64,000 bases of DNA from Nematostella vectensis (Eukaryota > Cnidaria > Anthozoa > Actiniaria > Edwardsiidae), in NCBI RefSeq assembly GCF_932526225.1, contig NC_064041.1, forward strand, positions 7,461,042 through 7,525,041, in the 5' to 3' direction. A program made the position numbers and the translations under genes. The notes below the pieces were generated by a model that saw only the letters and a program-made list of their open reading frames with translations, was not told the origin of the DNA and made no database searches. Of the stretch, positions 1-11,639 are shown piece after piece (within the stretch, counting starts at the first letter, position 1; every line of letters starts with the position of its first letter).

Positions 1-737
1 ACACAATTTAACACTGCATTTTGGAACACATAAGACTAAAAAAGCAATAATGTTGCTGCTATCTGAACCTCGGCATGTTCTTGGCATGTTCACCAATTTT
101 AAAAAATTTGGTGATATGTTAGCCTGGACGTTCTTATAAAAAAGGCTCTTATGAAATAAAAATAGTGTTTTACAGCTTAACATAGAATATTTGTGATGTC
201 AAAGACATACTACTGTAATATCACAGTAATATCTCTTTGTGTTACTGGTAATAAGAGGTTTAACACTAAAAAAAATCCGTAAAAATTAGTAAGTACCTAC
301 AAGGCCGGTTAGATCTGCTTACCTAATTATTACCGTTCGAAGGCCAAAAAAACTGGACGATTATGGCAAATGAAATAATGGCACAGTTTTCCATGAAATG
401 ATAGCATTTGATTTGAAAATGTCAAATGTTTCCGGTTTAAATCCGTAATAGATCTTTGCAGCTTTGTGGATCACGATCCTTTGATGCCTAGTTTGCATAA
501 CTTGTTTTGGCAACGGTTCAGTCACCATCTTTCATCCTAGCAAAATACCAAGTGTGCGAAAGCATCCACTTTCATCAGCTGATTTGGAAAACAATTTCAA
601 ATTTATGATTGATCTTGGCAAACGAAAGATGTTTTTTTTAGATTTAACATCTAGAAATTAACTCATGGTTTCTTTCAATAATATCTGCTTTCCCAGCAGG
701 CAGTGGTTGGGCATAAATGAAAAAGTAAACCAAAAAG
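1..737. other. Non-coding stretch, no gene seen
   Basis: AT-rich sequence with no ORF that has splice signals or recognisable protein motifs, and no clear repeat. Confidence 0.5.
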
Positions 738-1371
738 TGCACAACACCTATGCACAACACCCATGCACAACACCCATGCACAACACCCATGCACAACACC
801 TATGCACAACACCCATGCACAACACCCATGCACAACACCCATGCACAACACCCATGCACAACACCCATGCACAACACCCATGCACAACACCCATGCACAA
901 CACCTATGCACAACACCCATGCACAACACCCATGCACAACACCTATGCACAACACCCATGCACAACACCCATGCACAACACCCATGCACAACGCCTACGC
1001 ACAACAGCCATGCACAACACCCATGCACAACACCTATGCACAACACCCATGCACAACACCCATGCACAACACCTATGCACAACACCCGTGCACAACACCC
1101 ATGCACAACACCTATGCACAACACCCATGCACAACACCCATGCACAACACCTATGCACAACACCCATGCACAACACCTATGCACAACACCCATGCACAAC
1201 ACCCATGCACAACACCTATGCACAACACCCATGCACAACACCTATGCACAACACCCATGCACAACACCTATGCACAACACCCATGCACAACACCCATGCA
1301 CAACACCTATGCACAACACCCATGCACAACACCCATGCACAACACCCATGCACAACACCCATGCACAACAC
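738..1371. repeat. 13-bp minisatellite
   Basis: About 48 head-to-tail copies of a 13-bp unit (ATGCACAACACCC, with a frequent C/T variant just before ATG). The unit contains no stop codon in several frames, and 13 is not a multiple of 3, so long artificial ORFs open in several frames on both strands. No splice site or gene is attached. Confidence 0.95.
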
Positions 1372-1644
1372 CTAATGCTTTGATTTCCACCAGCTTATTG
1401 AAGTGTGACTCTCACCTGTAAACAGACCGTTGAGTTTTCAAATGTACTAGCAATTAGCAAGGAGCGGTTGGCTATCAATAAATATGTGAATTTTATCACT
1501 TTTGATGTCGTCCGGGCCCTTTATACCTCTACAAAAAATGCTTGGCGAATTCAACATTTCAAAATGTCATTTTCCAAATGTATTGCTTGCCTTAATCCAC
1601 AAGTGGAAGTGGAAGCTTATGGCCGTAAATCTTCAAATTATTGG

Positions 1645-1785
1645 GGGGGGGGGAGGCACATTAAAAAAACAATTAGGGGCACAGCCACGCCCCTACTGGT
1701 CATTTTCTTATAATTTTTGATTTTTTTTTTTGGGGGGGGGGGGGGGCACGTGCCCCCAGTGCCCCACCCCCTGGTACGGCCCTGA
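1645..1785 (+). repeat. Dispersed GC-rich repeat, family P
   Basis: Poly-G tracts surround a core that ends in a segment reading ...GTGCCCCACCCCCTG then a GGCCCTG-type end. The same core recurs at 25795-25897, 55498-55537, 58422-58590 (inverted) and 63903-63985 (inverted). It is a short non-autonomous interspersed element of unknown superfamily. Confidence 0.7.
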
Positions 1786-1901
1786 CGCTCTCTCACAGTT
1801 AGTATTCTTCAAAATGGCGGCTGGCAGAAGACATTCTGTTGCCATGCGACCTTTTATTCAGAAGCTGAATACAGCAAACCTTTTAGCTAAAATGTTCACA
1901 T

Positions 1902-2222
1902 TTACAAAGAAAATTCTTCTGGAGGCTTGCCCACTTCTAAGCGACTTAAAGCAATCCCATGAGCCTCATCGGGGTTGGGACTTGAAGCAGTTTTCTTTAC
2001 CGCGTCCACGTGACCTTCTTTGGCCCGTCTCGCTATATCCGGGTCCAGTCCCCTGTTTCTCACAGATGCCAGCCTGGCTTTTCGTCTTTGCTTCGTCTCG
2101 TGACTAACGCGTGCTCTTCTAAAGCTACCGCTGACTAGCATGTACCCCCCTATCAGCCAGCTGAGAACCGAACCCCAGAACATCAGTGCGTAAACGATGA
2201 GCCAAACCCAAATAAACTCCAT
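1902..2222 (-). CDS. Small single-exon membrane protein, unknown family
   Basis: A 106-codon ORF runs from ATG at 2222 to TAA at 1902. Residues about 2-30 are strongly hydrophobic (starting MEFIWVWLIVYALMFWG), with a second hydrophobic stretch reading WLIGGYMLV. They are followed at once by a basic segment (FRRARVSHETKQRRKAR) and a charged tail. This suggests one or two N-terminal membrane segments with a cytosolic tail by the positive-inside rule. A consensus AATAAA (minus strand, 1853-1858) lies 44 nt past the stop, which favours a real transcript end. I do not recognise the family. An upstream open stretch on the same strand (2402-2692) could be a further 5' exon, but I found no convincing junction. 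Confidence 0.5.
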   Translation of the reverse strand: MEFIWVWLIVYALMFWGSVLSWLIGGYMLVSGSFRRARVSHETKQRRKARLASVRNRGLDPDIARRAKEGHVDAVKKTASSPNPDEAHGIALSRLEVGKPPEEFSL

Positions 2223-2699
2223 AATTACGGCTCTCAAAATGCCGAGGATTCAATGCATTTATGAATAATAGAAATTAGAGCCTTAGTATAATGACTTTTT
2301 CTTCTTAGCAGAAATACTTTTTTCCATATCGCGCATTCCTTTTACTTCTTTTATCAAATAGTATCTCTTGAGATTTGCCTCTTCTCTTTCTCTGCAGTTA
2401 CTCAATGGCCCCGTGTAGTGAATTCTTCTTGTCTCCCCTTTGTGTTACTCGCTTGCTCTGACAATTCTTGTGTCTTGTGTTCAATGTGTGCAATTCTTTC
2501 AGTACACACACAATCCAAATACACCCACCAAAACCCGATCCTTTTCTCCTGATACGGATTCAAAAGACTGTTTTCTTGTAGACAAGAGTTATTGTTATTC
2601 AAGGAATCGTCGCTTATGCCGGAATTATTCCTGTTTCCAGCTGAGATGGTTTCCAGGCGAAGCATGACTTTGCTTAGATCGCTGTCAGTCAAACTATGG

Positions 2700-4190
2700 T
2701 AACGCTATTCCTGATTATTTCTTCTCCATTACGATGGGATACCTGTGCTAAGTCACGCGCAGTGAATGCCACGCGGTAGGAGGGTCCTTTGATGAGTGCC
2801 CGCAAAGGCCACTGGGTATGACTTTATTCAAATTTTCTGTAACGAATCTAGGTTTCCTGTGATTAGGTAGGTCATCTAGGAACAAATAAAACTTTTCCAT
2901 CTGCAATTTTCACTTTTATATTAGAATAGCTTCTTTTCATTAATATCATAAGTTTAGGGCTCTGTGAGCTTTCAACAAACAAAAACTAGCTACCAATATT
3001 TGAGCATAAAATTTTAGAGATGCAAATTCACGGTTGGTAAGGTTTTATTGTTTGACAACAACAGCAACAGCCGACGTTTCTTTTGCCATTATTGTAATAG
3101 ACTCCGGCTTTATGATTCCTTTTCAGTTGACTATAGAACTATTCACAGATAATCCGACTCTCCCAACTCAAACAGTAGATGTGTAATGGGATGAAGTTAT
3201 TCGAAAAGATTCACAGAATCGAGTAGAACCGCTGAAATTAAAAGGTATGATTTGTGTAAATGTAAATATACGCTTTATTTGGTTTACTAGGTACGAAAAC
3301 CATCGTTTAGAATACGCATCAGATAATCATCAGAAAGAGTTTTTATTTATATGTTTTCGATCACTTGGAATAAAGGCCTAGATCGGGTCGCATTATCGTG
3401 TAGCTGTAGAAAAGTTCAACGGAAAATGCGATGTTAGCGTTAGTTTATTGCACACGAGATTGATTAAGAGGCTCGACCCCGCCGTTTACTGTAGAGCAGC
3501 AATATGGTCGAACTTCAACCGAACCAGAACAGTGCGAGTACAGTACGCCGTTGATCTACAACGGGTGAGAAAACTTTAGAGAAAATTAATGAAAAGGCAC
3601 TCATCTATACCTTAACGACGATTTTAATGTCCTTTACCCCTCCCCCTCCCCCACGAAACATTGTTGTCTACGTTCACCTTTCATTTACGGACATTTTAAA
3701 ACCAATATTGTCCAGGGGGGGGGGGGGGGGATCGGACCAAAGTGGGTTCAGCTGAACTTCATTACATGGACAGTACCGCAATCGGTCAAATAAATTAATA
3801 ACCTATATAAACGATTTATACGATATTTTCAAATAATTATTTAACAGCTGTGTCAGAAGAGTTTTATAAAGGGTAGCGGATTAATTGGTCTAGAATTTAG
3901 TACTTTATTTGTTATTTTATACAAAGGAAAGCGCATGTTTTTTTTCCTTTTTTTCACTCAAAGCGGGGTGCCTATCCACAAATAGAAATTGTTTCATGTG
4001 TCCCCCCACCCCCACCCCCTTCTTACCCGCCCCTGTCGGTAATGCTTGCGTTAGGCTCTCGTCAATAAACGACTGAATTTGCTAAGAAAAAATGTGAATA
4101 AATGCAAACAGCATTCTGTTTCGCAAAGACCTCTGGTTGTCACTTCACTCCTAAACAAGACTGATGTTTGGCGCGTTTTGTGTTGATCAG
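2700..4190. other. Non-coding stretch, no gene seen
   Basis: Low-information AT-rich DNA with short homopolymer runs (poly-G at 3715-3731, C-rich tracts near 3640 and 4005). No coding exon or structured repeat was identified. The promoter of the Ly6/uPAR-like gene starting at 4197 presumably lies at its right end. Confidence 0.4.
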
Positions 4191-4196
4191 GTGCTT

Positions 4197-4734
4197 ATGA
4201 TGTCGCACTTCCTGTCGAGATGTGTGGTTTACGTCACCATCATGCTACACACTCAAATATTTGTCGGTAAGATGAATAACATGCTTTTTTCTCTTTCTCT
4301 TCCAAACTGAACTTGTATGAACTTTATATGATTTTATTTTCATTTTACTTTTAGTAGACTGCAGATCATGCCTAGAGTGCAACTCTAAACAAGGGAACTG
4401 CTCCGAGAGCACGACATCACACGCCATCCAAGGGCAGTGCAGCCGACAATTCAACTACTGCAGCGTGTACAAGACCACTAACAGCTCCGGACACACAACG
4501 GAATTCAGCCGAGGATGTATCGATTGCTTTGGTCAGAATACGTATACGCACGATAATTTATTGACTAATAAATGGACAAGATATGGCGTGACGTACTGTC
4601 TGATGTGCTGTGACAGCACGGACTTTTGTAATACCTTTATCGGTGACCCTTGTATTCCGAACGCGGCCGGAATTATCAGGGTCGACAGTTGTAGTTTATT
4701 TTTGGCTATTTTCGTCGCTTCACTTTTGTCATGA
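4197..4734 (+). CDS. Ly6/uPAR three-finger, GPI-anchored protein
   Basis: Two exons. Exon 1 is 4197-4266: a signal peptide beginning MMSHFLSRCVVYV, with donor G|GTAAGA in phase 1. Exon 2 starts after AG at 4354 or 4357, both of which keep frame, and ends at TGA 4732-4734. The product is about 148 residues. The mature part opens with closely spaced cysteines (CRSCLEC), holds about ten or more cysteines, and has the CCDSTDFCNT motif that marks the end of an LU (Ly6/uPAR) domain. A hydrophobic tail (SLFLAIFVASLLS) ends the protein, as expected for GPI attachment. An ATTAAA polyadenylation signal lies at 4757-4762. The protein is therefore probably displayed on the cell surface; its ligand is unknown. 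The intron is only 88-91 bp. The family is well supported, the function is not. Confidence 0.85.
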
Positions 4735-5045
4735 AATGAATTATAGAAGAATCTTAATTAAAGGAAATTTTGTGCCTTGTGTCGCTAAAAGTTGACATCA
4801 AAGGACGCAATAACTGAAAATACAGGGAACAAAGTACTTCATTGAACAATTGTACCACATCGCCGATTCTTATATTTTTTTGTTTGTGAAATCTGCACAT
4901 CTCCACAGCAAATCCTGGCTTAGGTGATAAATTATGATATCATGTTTTTTAAGTAGCAATTAAGTATCGCAAACTTAATTGAAGGGTGGCTCAATAGACG
5001 CAATTTTTCGAACACCCACACCACGGCTGTACGTTCATATCCAAT

Positions 5046-6151
5046 GACCCTAACCCCCCAATACACCACAACCCCTGACCTTACTTAACCCCCTATATAG
5101 CACTACCCCTGACTCTAACCCCCTATTTAGCACTACCCCTGACCCTAGCCTCCTATTTAGCACTACCCCTGACCCTAGCCTCTTATATAGCACTACCCCT
5201 GACCCTAACCCCCTATACAGCACTACCCCTGACCCTAACCCCCTATTTAGCACTACCCCTGACCCTAACCCCCTATATAGCACTACCCCTGACCCTACCC
5301 CCCTATATAGCACTACCCCTGACCCTACCCCCCTATATAGCACTACCCCTGACCCTAACCCCCTATTTAGCACTACCCCTGACCCTAGCGTCCTATTTAG
5401 CACTACCCCTGACCCTAGCCCCCTATATAGCACTACCCCTGACCCTACCCCCCTATATAGCACTACCCCTGACCCTAACCCCCTATATAGCACTACCCCT
5501 GACCCTAACCCCCTATATAGCACTACCCCTGACCCTAACCCCCTATTTAGCACTACCCCTGACCCTAACCCCCTATTTAGCACTACCCCTGACCCTAACC
5601 CCCTATATAGCACTACCCCTGACCCTACCCCCCTATATAGCACTACCCCTGACCCTAACCCCCTATATAGCACCACCCCTGACCCTAACCCCCTATATAG
5701 CACCACCCCTGACCCTAACCCCCTATTTAGTACTACCCCTGACCCTAACCCCCTATTTAGCACTACCCCTGACCCTAACCCCCTATTTAGCATTACCCCT
5801 GACCCTAACCCCCTATTTAGCACTACCCCTGACCCTAACCCCCTATATAGCACCACCCCTGACCCTACCCCCCTATATAGCACTACCCCTGACCCTACCC
5901 CCCTATATAGCACTACCCCTGACCCTAACCCCCTATATAGCACCACCCCTGACCCTAACCCCCTATATAGCACTACCCCTGACCCTAACCCCCTATATAG
6001 CACTACCCCTGACCCTAACCCCCTATATAGCACTACCCCTGACCCTAACCCCCGATTTACCACTACCCCTGACCCTAACCTCCTATATAGCACTACCCCT
6101 GACCCTACCCCCCTATATAGCACTACCCTTGACCCTAACCCCCTATATAGC
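5046..6151. repeat. 30-bp minisatellite
   Basis: About 36 copies of a 30-bp unit, CCCCTATATAGCACTACCCC followed by TGACCCTAA, with variants (TATTTAG, CCTACCC, CACCACC). Because 30 is a multiple of 3, one minus-strand frame is open for 367 codons as a pure 10-residue repeat with no signal peptide or splice signals. Each unit carries one CCCTAA, but no telomeric run exists. Confidence 0.95.
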
Positions 6152-6868
6152 AAAGTTTTACAAAGTTTCAGAAAAAATGCTGCTTAGTTCTTTTCAACAT
6201 TTTTTCAATATTATTTTTTTGATTGGACATTTAACGCAAATAGGTAATATGCAAAGTGTATTATTAAAATTATGATGCAATGAAAGAGGGATTATGTAAA
6301 CCGGTCCACAGTGCTACTTAGAAAAACAACATGACTGATAGCCAAAGCCTGGCAGGCTAGTAAGGGAACACTCGCTTATTGCCTCTAATAATGAGTTCAT
6401 CGTCACTCGAGGACTCCGCCATTTTGAATAATCATGTAGTAAAGAACGCTGACCAACTAAACTGCCTCTTGGTCAAACCATAGATTGAGCAATGACCATT
6501 AATATTACCAGATTAATAAATGATGTAATTAGCTAAGAAATGCGAATAGTTCGATAGTTTGATACCAAGAAAATAAGCAAAAAAAAGCAAATTTGAGGTG
6601 AATATATCCCCCAAAACCCGAAAACAGGAGCACAAGCGCTCTCATTTACAAAGGATGCTTGGAAAGAGAAAAGTTGCCGCAAATCCTAAAATGTGCTCAA
6701 AAGTTGCCGGGCATCTTTTGGGACAGCCCTACCCTTAAACCTCAATTTACGAGATTAGACATTACGTTTTACTTACAATCAACATCAAAATCAAATATAA
6801 AGAGAAAATTTGAAAAAAAAACTACAAAAATATTGACACCAGCACACAAAACAAAGCGTTGCCGAGGT
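6152..6868. other. Non-coding stretch, no gene seen
   Basis: AT-rich intergenic sequence between the 30-bp array and the Ly6-like pseudogene. Nothing recognisable was found. Confidence 0.4.
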
Positions 6869-6940
6869 TACAAGAGTATGTAACGAGCCATCGCCACAGA
6901 AGCCGCTGCAGCAGTAACTATGACGACAGGTTGATTCAGC

Positions 6941-7158
6941 ACCTACGTTGCGTCTGTCTGGCAGCACGCCGCCTCGCAGTAGTTGATTTTTGTTTTTCAG
7001 CGCTCGACAAAACTTTCACAATTTTCCTTCACAGAGCAGCCCTTAGTTGTTCTGTCTCCTAATTTTCTCTTGTAACACGTATCTTCGTCCTTTTCGCAAG
7101 GCATAACGATCTCTCCACAGTTTCCAGAGGATTTTGAGCAAGTTTAGCATTTCAGGGA
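6941..7158 (-). pseudogene. Decayed Ly6/uPAR three-finger domain
   Basis: Read on the minus strand from 7158, the translation begins LKC-stop-TCS, then shows the spaced cysteines of an LU domain (GNCGEIVMPC, DTCYKRK, GCSVKENC) and ends in YCEAACCQTD. There it loses frame just before the expected terminal Cys-Asn. I count three lesions. A stop replaces the usual aromatic residue in the opening C-x-C. A TGA sits where a cysteine is expected near 7000. A single-base frame change lies near 6945. A hydrophobic, alanine-rich tail follows to about 6870. It is a dead relative of the intact Ly6/uPAR gene 2.2 kb to the left, on the opposite strand. Confidence 0.6.
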
Positions 7159-7276
7159 CATGGCTAATGGAAGAAATGAAAATGTAAAATGAAATGAAAA
7201 CGCATGTGCTAAATGTTTATTAGATTCTCCAATAAATATCCAAGATTTTTTTCTTATGTCTTGGCCATTAGTGAAT

Positions 7277-7431
7277 TAACGACATTTGCGCGCAATCCTA
7301 TCTACGTATGTTCAAGTGTGAATGGTTTGACATTTTGACAACATAACATAACGACATGGATATTACGACATAAGCATAAAAAGATTTTTTTTGTCGTTAT
7401 GTCGGGCTAAACAGAGTGCGCGCCCATGTTG
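7277..7431. mobile_element. MITE, GTGCACAC-TIR family (copy 1)
   Basis: This matches the element at 44425-44632 along its length, including the shared segments ATGTTCAAGTGTGAATGGTT and GTCGTTATGTCGGGCT. Its right inverted repeat runs into the 43-bp tandem array at 7432-7897. The outermost left repeat is eroded. Confidence 0.75.
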
Positions 7432-7897
7432 TAATGTCACTAGTGTGCACCCACCCACTCTGATTATTTTGTCGTAATGTCACTAGTGTGCACCCACCCA
7501 CTCTGATTATTTTGTCGTAATGTCACTAGTGTGCACCCACCCACTCTGATTACTTTGTCGTAATGTCACTAGTGTGCACCCACCCACTCTGATTACTTTG
7601 TCGTAATGTCACTAGTGTGCACCCACCCACTCTGATTACTTTGTCGTAATGTCACTAGTGTGCACCCACCCACTCTGATTATTTTGTCGTAATGTCACTA
7701 GTGTGCACCCACCCACTCTGATTACTTTGTCGTAATGTCACTAGTGTGCACCCACCCACTCTGATTATTTTGTCGTAATGTCACTAGTGTGCACCCACCC
7801 ACTCTGATTATTTTGTCGTAATGTCACTAGTGTGCACCCACCCACTCTGATTATTTTGTCGTAATGTCACTAGTGTGCACCCACCCACTCTGATTAC
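7432..7897. repeat. 43-bp minisatellite grown from a MITE end
   Basis: About 11 nearly identical copies of a 43-bp unit containing GTAATGTCACTAGTGTGCAC. That segment corresponds to the right terminal inverted repeat of the MITE at 44425-44632 (GTTATGTTACTTGTGTGCAC). The array follows directly on copy 1 of that MITE, so it most simply arose by tandem amplification of the transposon end plus about 20 bp of flank. Confidence 0.9.
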
Positions 7898-7904
7898 TTT
7901 TGGG

Positions 7905-8082
7905 GGCAGGGTCCTGCCCACCCCAGGCTAGTACCCAGGATTGGCCGAGGAGTGTGCGTAGTCATAGGTATCATATGGAAAAAGCATAGTATTGGAAGAT
8001 TCCTTTATAAGAAATGACCCACTTTTTGCCGCCAAGAGGAGGTGCGCGCGCACCCTGTGCACGCGCCTGCACCCTCGTGCTG
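7905..8082. repeat. Dispersed repeat, family Q
   Basis: GGGGCAGGGT...CACGCGCCTG segment with an internal ATAGGTATCATATGGAAAAA core. Related pieces are at 25107-25203, 45548-45708, 50628-50815 and about 61668-61692, and an inverted piece at 22935-23035. The 45548-45708 copy shows terminal inverted repeats based on ACAGGCGCGTA. Confidence 0.6.
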
Positions 8083-8461
8083 TCAATACTGCTGTGGGGT
8101 TTCAAGCTCTACTCTGGACACCGTCACTTATAACAGACCCGGCGAAATCTAGATTTTCTTCGTTTTTTTTTTTTTTTTTTTTTTTTTGGGGGGGGGACTC
8201 AGAATTAAGAATAAAATTGTGCTGGTTGATTAAGAAATTTCACCGGGTGCCGGGGAGGCTAAAAGCTCCTCGGGTAGGCCGAAAATTTCCGTCGCGTCGG
8301 GTTTCGCCGGGTCTGTTACAGAGGGATGTACTTAGCTTAGAAAGGTATGGGAGATTTTGAATGACCCATGCTTACCGTACAAAAAAAAAAGAATGTTCGA
8401 ATCTTTTTTTATAATCTTTGTTAAAACGCTAAAATATAATATAGATCTCAGAACCTTGCCT

Positions 8462-8878
8462 TAATGGCGACCAAAGGTGGATAATTACCTATATGACAGA
8501 GTACGCAATGGCGACCAAAGGTGTATCATTACCTTTATGTTAGATTAACTTAATGGCGACCAAAGGTGTACCATAACCTATATGGAAGAGTACGCAATAG
8601 TGACCAAAGGTGTATCATTACCTATATGTTAGAGTATCGTAATGGCGACCAAAGGTTGATTATTACCTGTATGTTAGAGTACGCAATGGCGACCAAAGGT
8701 ATATTATTACCTATATGCTAGAGTACCGTAATGACGACAAAAGGTGATTACCTATATGTTAGAGTAACGTAATGGCGACCAAAGGTGTATCATTACCTAT
8801 TTGGCAGGGTACCGTAATAGCAACCAAAGGTGTATTATTACCTGTATGGGGGAGTACCGCAATGGCGACCAAAAGCAC
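8462..8878. repeat. Degenerate 44-46-bp tandem repeat
   Basis: About ten diverged copies of a unit beginning AATGGCGACCAAAGGTGTAT and continuing CATTACCTATATGTTAGAGT. Divergence between copies is much higher than in the neighbouring 43-bp array, so it is probably older. Confidence 0.85.
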
Positions 8879-9535
8879 AATAATTAGCTTCTTCATATGG
8901 TGCCTTTGCCGTACTGCCCAAGAAAGGATTTAAAGTGTCTTAATTGTTGTATTGATGCCTACGAGTCCTGACCTTAATATATTGGTTGTTAATGCGAGTT
9001 TGGCTTTCGTTCAAATCCGATTAGATTCAGCTTAAGCTTGACCTTAGACATAAATTGTGAGGAGTTTCGACATCTCGTTATCTTCAACATCATACCCATG
9101 TTTATACTTCAGAAGGAGTTACTTTATACTTCAGAAGGAGTTCTTTTAACATTGACTATATAACATTTCAAATATTTTTGGTTACTCCCTGGGCCCCTCC
9201 TTTAGTACGAGCTCGTTTGTCCTTACAAAAGCGTTCCTCGTGCTTTTATATACACGAGGGATACTCCTTAGTCCATAGCTCAGGAAACGAAGTCCGGACT
9301 AATATGGGGCCACAACCAAAACATCGAAATGAGAGGAAAAAAAGATATATATATCTGTAAATACTAAAATTAAGAGCTATATCTACTGATACTTTATATT
9401 GATACTACTACTACTTTATAACTAATTTAATTAATATAAGATAGAATAAAAAATAATAATAAAAAATAAAATATAAAAAATATTCGTATAAATGTAGAAT
9501 TTTAAAATATTTATTAATTTTTGCACAAAGAGCAG
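8879..9535. other. Non-coding AT-rich stretch
   Basis: No gene found. A 19-bp segment (TTTATACTTCAGAAGGAGT) is directly duplicated at about 9101-9140, and 9370-9500 is almost pure A/T. Confidence 0.4.
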
Positions 9536-9578
9536 CATTTTGTCCCATCATCAATCAGGAGGGAAATGTCGATTTCTT

Positions 9579-11625
9579 TTATTTGCGTTTAAAAGTATTT
9601 AAACTCGGTGACGATCTTATAGTGACCGACAGTTTCCCCCAAAGCTTTGGCCCAAGGTACCTTAAAGAGTGCTTTCCATAAGTAGTGGTGTTGTACCTTG
9701 GAAGGGAGAAATCTGCTTGCCTTAGATTATAGTTGGCACTGTGTCTGTTAAAAATGCCGCAGATATTAGGAGGGCACAAGTTATTGTGCACCTTGTAGAT
9801 TAGTAATGTCCTGCAGCCGTCTGTTTAAGAGGGTAGGTAGCTTAGCCCGTTCGAGGAGGTTAGCGTAACTAGAGCTTTTGTCTTTGAAAACAGCCCTGAG
9901 TCCTCTTTCTTGTACCCTTTCGAGCTTGCGCTTGTCACTTGATCGGCAAAAGTGCCACACAAGGTGACAGTAGGTGAGGTGAGGCAGAACTGCCGATTGA
10001 AATAGTTGTAGTTTGGCGTTGGTGGGGATAAGATTCCTGAGGCGCATTAGAACACCAGCTCTTTTACAGATTTCATTGATATGGGTGCTAAAATTTAACT
10101 GGTCGTCAATCGTGACATCTAGTAGTTTGAGTTCATTAGTGTCATTTATTATTTCACCATGCACATAAAGAGCTGCGTTAGCGTCGGCGTTTTTTCGGCG
10201 ATTACCAGTAAGATGTGAAACCTGATACTTTTTTAGATTGCGGGCTAGGAGGCTTGAATCGTACCACTGAGTAGCATGGTCTGCACTTACTCTGAGATCT
10301 GAAATCACGGTGCTAAGATCGCTTCCAGGGTGATAAATCTGATGATCATCAGCATACATGGATAAACTTCCATCAATGTGATAGCATAGGTCGTTCTGGA
10401 AAATATTTCATAATAGTCGACCTAGAGCAGAACCCTATGGTCATCCCCGATTGATATTCTTGTATGAGCTGACATGGCGGCCAAGGCGCACCCGGTTATT
10501 CCTTTCAGAAAGGTAGCTACCCAGTAGTGCTATCAAGTTCTCTTGGATGCCGTAAGCTTTAAGCTTACTCAGAAGCAGTGGTGGATGAAGTGAATCAAAG
10601 GCTTTAGACATATCTGTTGGATGCTAACTAACAGTTTATTATCCCTTGCTTTTTTCCAGCCTTCTATTAGATTGATTAGGATCGTCTCACAGCTGTGTGA
10701 TTTTCTGTATGCCGAAGAGTTAGTGAAAAAGTGTCTTTCAAAACTTTTTGCAACTTGTGAGCATATAAGCTTCTCAAAGACTTTATCTACACAAGGCAAA
10801 ACAGTAATGGGTCTATAGTTCTCCTTTGAATATTTCTCGTCTTTCTTAAATACCGGGGTCCAATCACCGAGCTTCCATGAGCCAGGCCACACCTTTGACT
10901 TGATGCATGAATTAAAAAGAGAAGAGGTTTAGAAAGCTCCGTTTCACCTATTTTTAGAAGTTTAGGGGGAATGGCATCACACCCAGCTGCTTTTCCAGGT
11001 TTAAGAGAGTGAAGTTCCTTCAAAACCTGGCCTTCCGTGACAGGTCGCAGCTCGCGGCAAGGAGTGGTGTTAGAACACACATCCAAGATGCGTATTGTGC
11101 TGGGATGATCCATAAAATCGTCAGGTGAAGACAATTTAGCCTTGTCGCCACCGATACCGTCTGCAATGATGGAAAAGTAATCTACCAGTATCTCAGCTAC
11201 GCGACTTTGGCCTTTAACAAGTGTTCCATCGACATCGTTGAGATGAATTTCATTGTCTCGAGTCGTATTTTTAGAGCTGAGAAAAGGTTTGAACGTTTTG
11301 AAAAACTCCCTAGGTTTCTCTTTAAGATGCTCACATTGTTTCCTCCAGTAGTGCTTTATGGCTATTCTTCTTTGTCGAGTGGCCTCATTGCGGGCTGCTC
11401 TTTTGTTTTCCCAGTTCTCAGGGGTTTTGTTTTTTTAAGAATTTAGATGTTGCCTTGCGTTTGGCTCGAATAGCCTGCTTCCATTCGGACGGTTTTTAAA
11501 ACGGTCAAATGAGCTTTAAGTCTTAAAAGCGAAAACTTATTGTAGAGTTTCGATATCTTGAAAGAATCAGAAGAAGACAAGATAAAGCAATAAGGATATT
11601 TCAATTGCTTCGTCTTCATGGGCAC
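9579..11625 (-). pseudogene. Dead non-LTR retrotransposon (LINE), reverse transcriptase region
   Basis: On the minus strand, conceptual pieces follow the order of a LINE ORF2. A linker (PREFFKTFKPFLSSK) lies near 11290. The N-terminal RT block (LHSLKPGKAAGCDAIPPKLL) lies near 11000, then WTPVFKKDEKYSKENYRPI near 10850. The catalytic YADD box (MYADDHQIY) is at about 10355. Thumb and C-terminal segments end in LRYLGPKLWGKLSVTIRSS at about 9640. The style resembles the Jockey/CR1/L2 group, from memory of family motifs. The frame is broken several times. Near 10395-10440 the PQGSALG box region contains three in-frame stops. The endonuclease domain and true 5' end are missing. Confidence 0.85.
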
Positions 11626-11639
11626 TTATTGTCTTTTTT

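Noticed and set aside
738..1371. Several long ORFs on both strands
   Set aside because: All are frames of one 13-bp tandem repeat; no non-repeat coding sequence, start context or splice site supports them.
2402..2692. 96-codon minus-strand ORF upstream of the small membrane protein
   Set aside because: Low-complexity Asn/Ser composition, starts with a non-ATG codon in the long form, and no clear splice junction to the 2222 ORF.
5046..6151. Interstitial telomere repeat
   Set aside because: CCCTAA occurs once per 30-bp unit; there is no (CCCTAA)n run.
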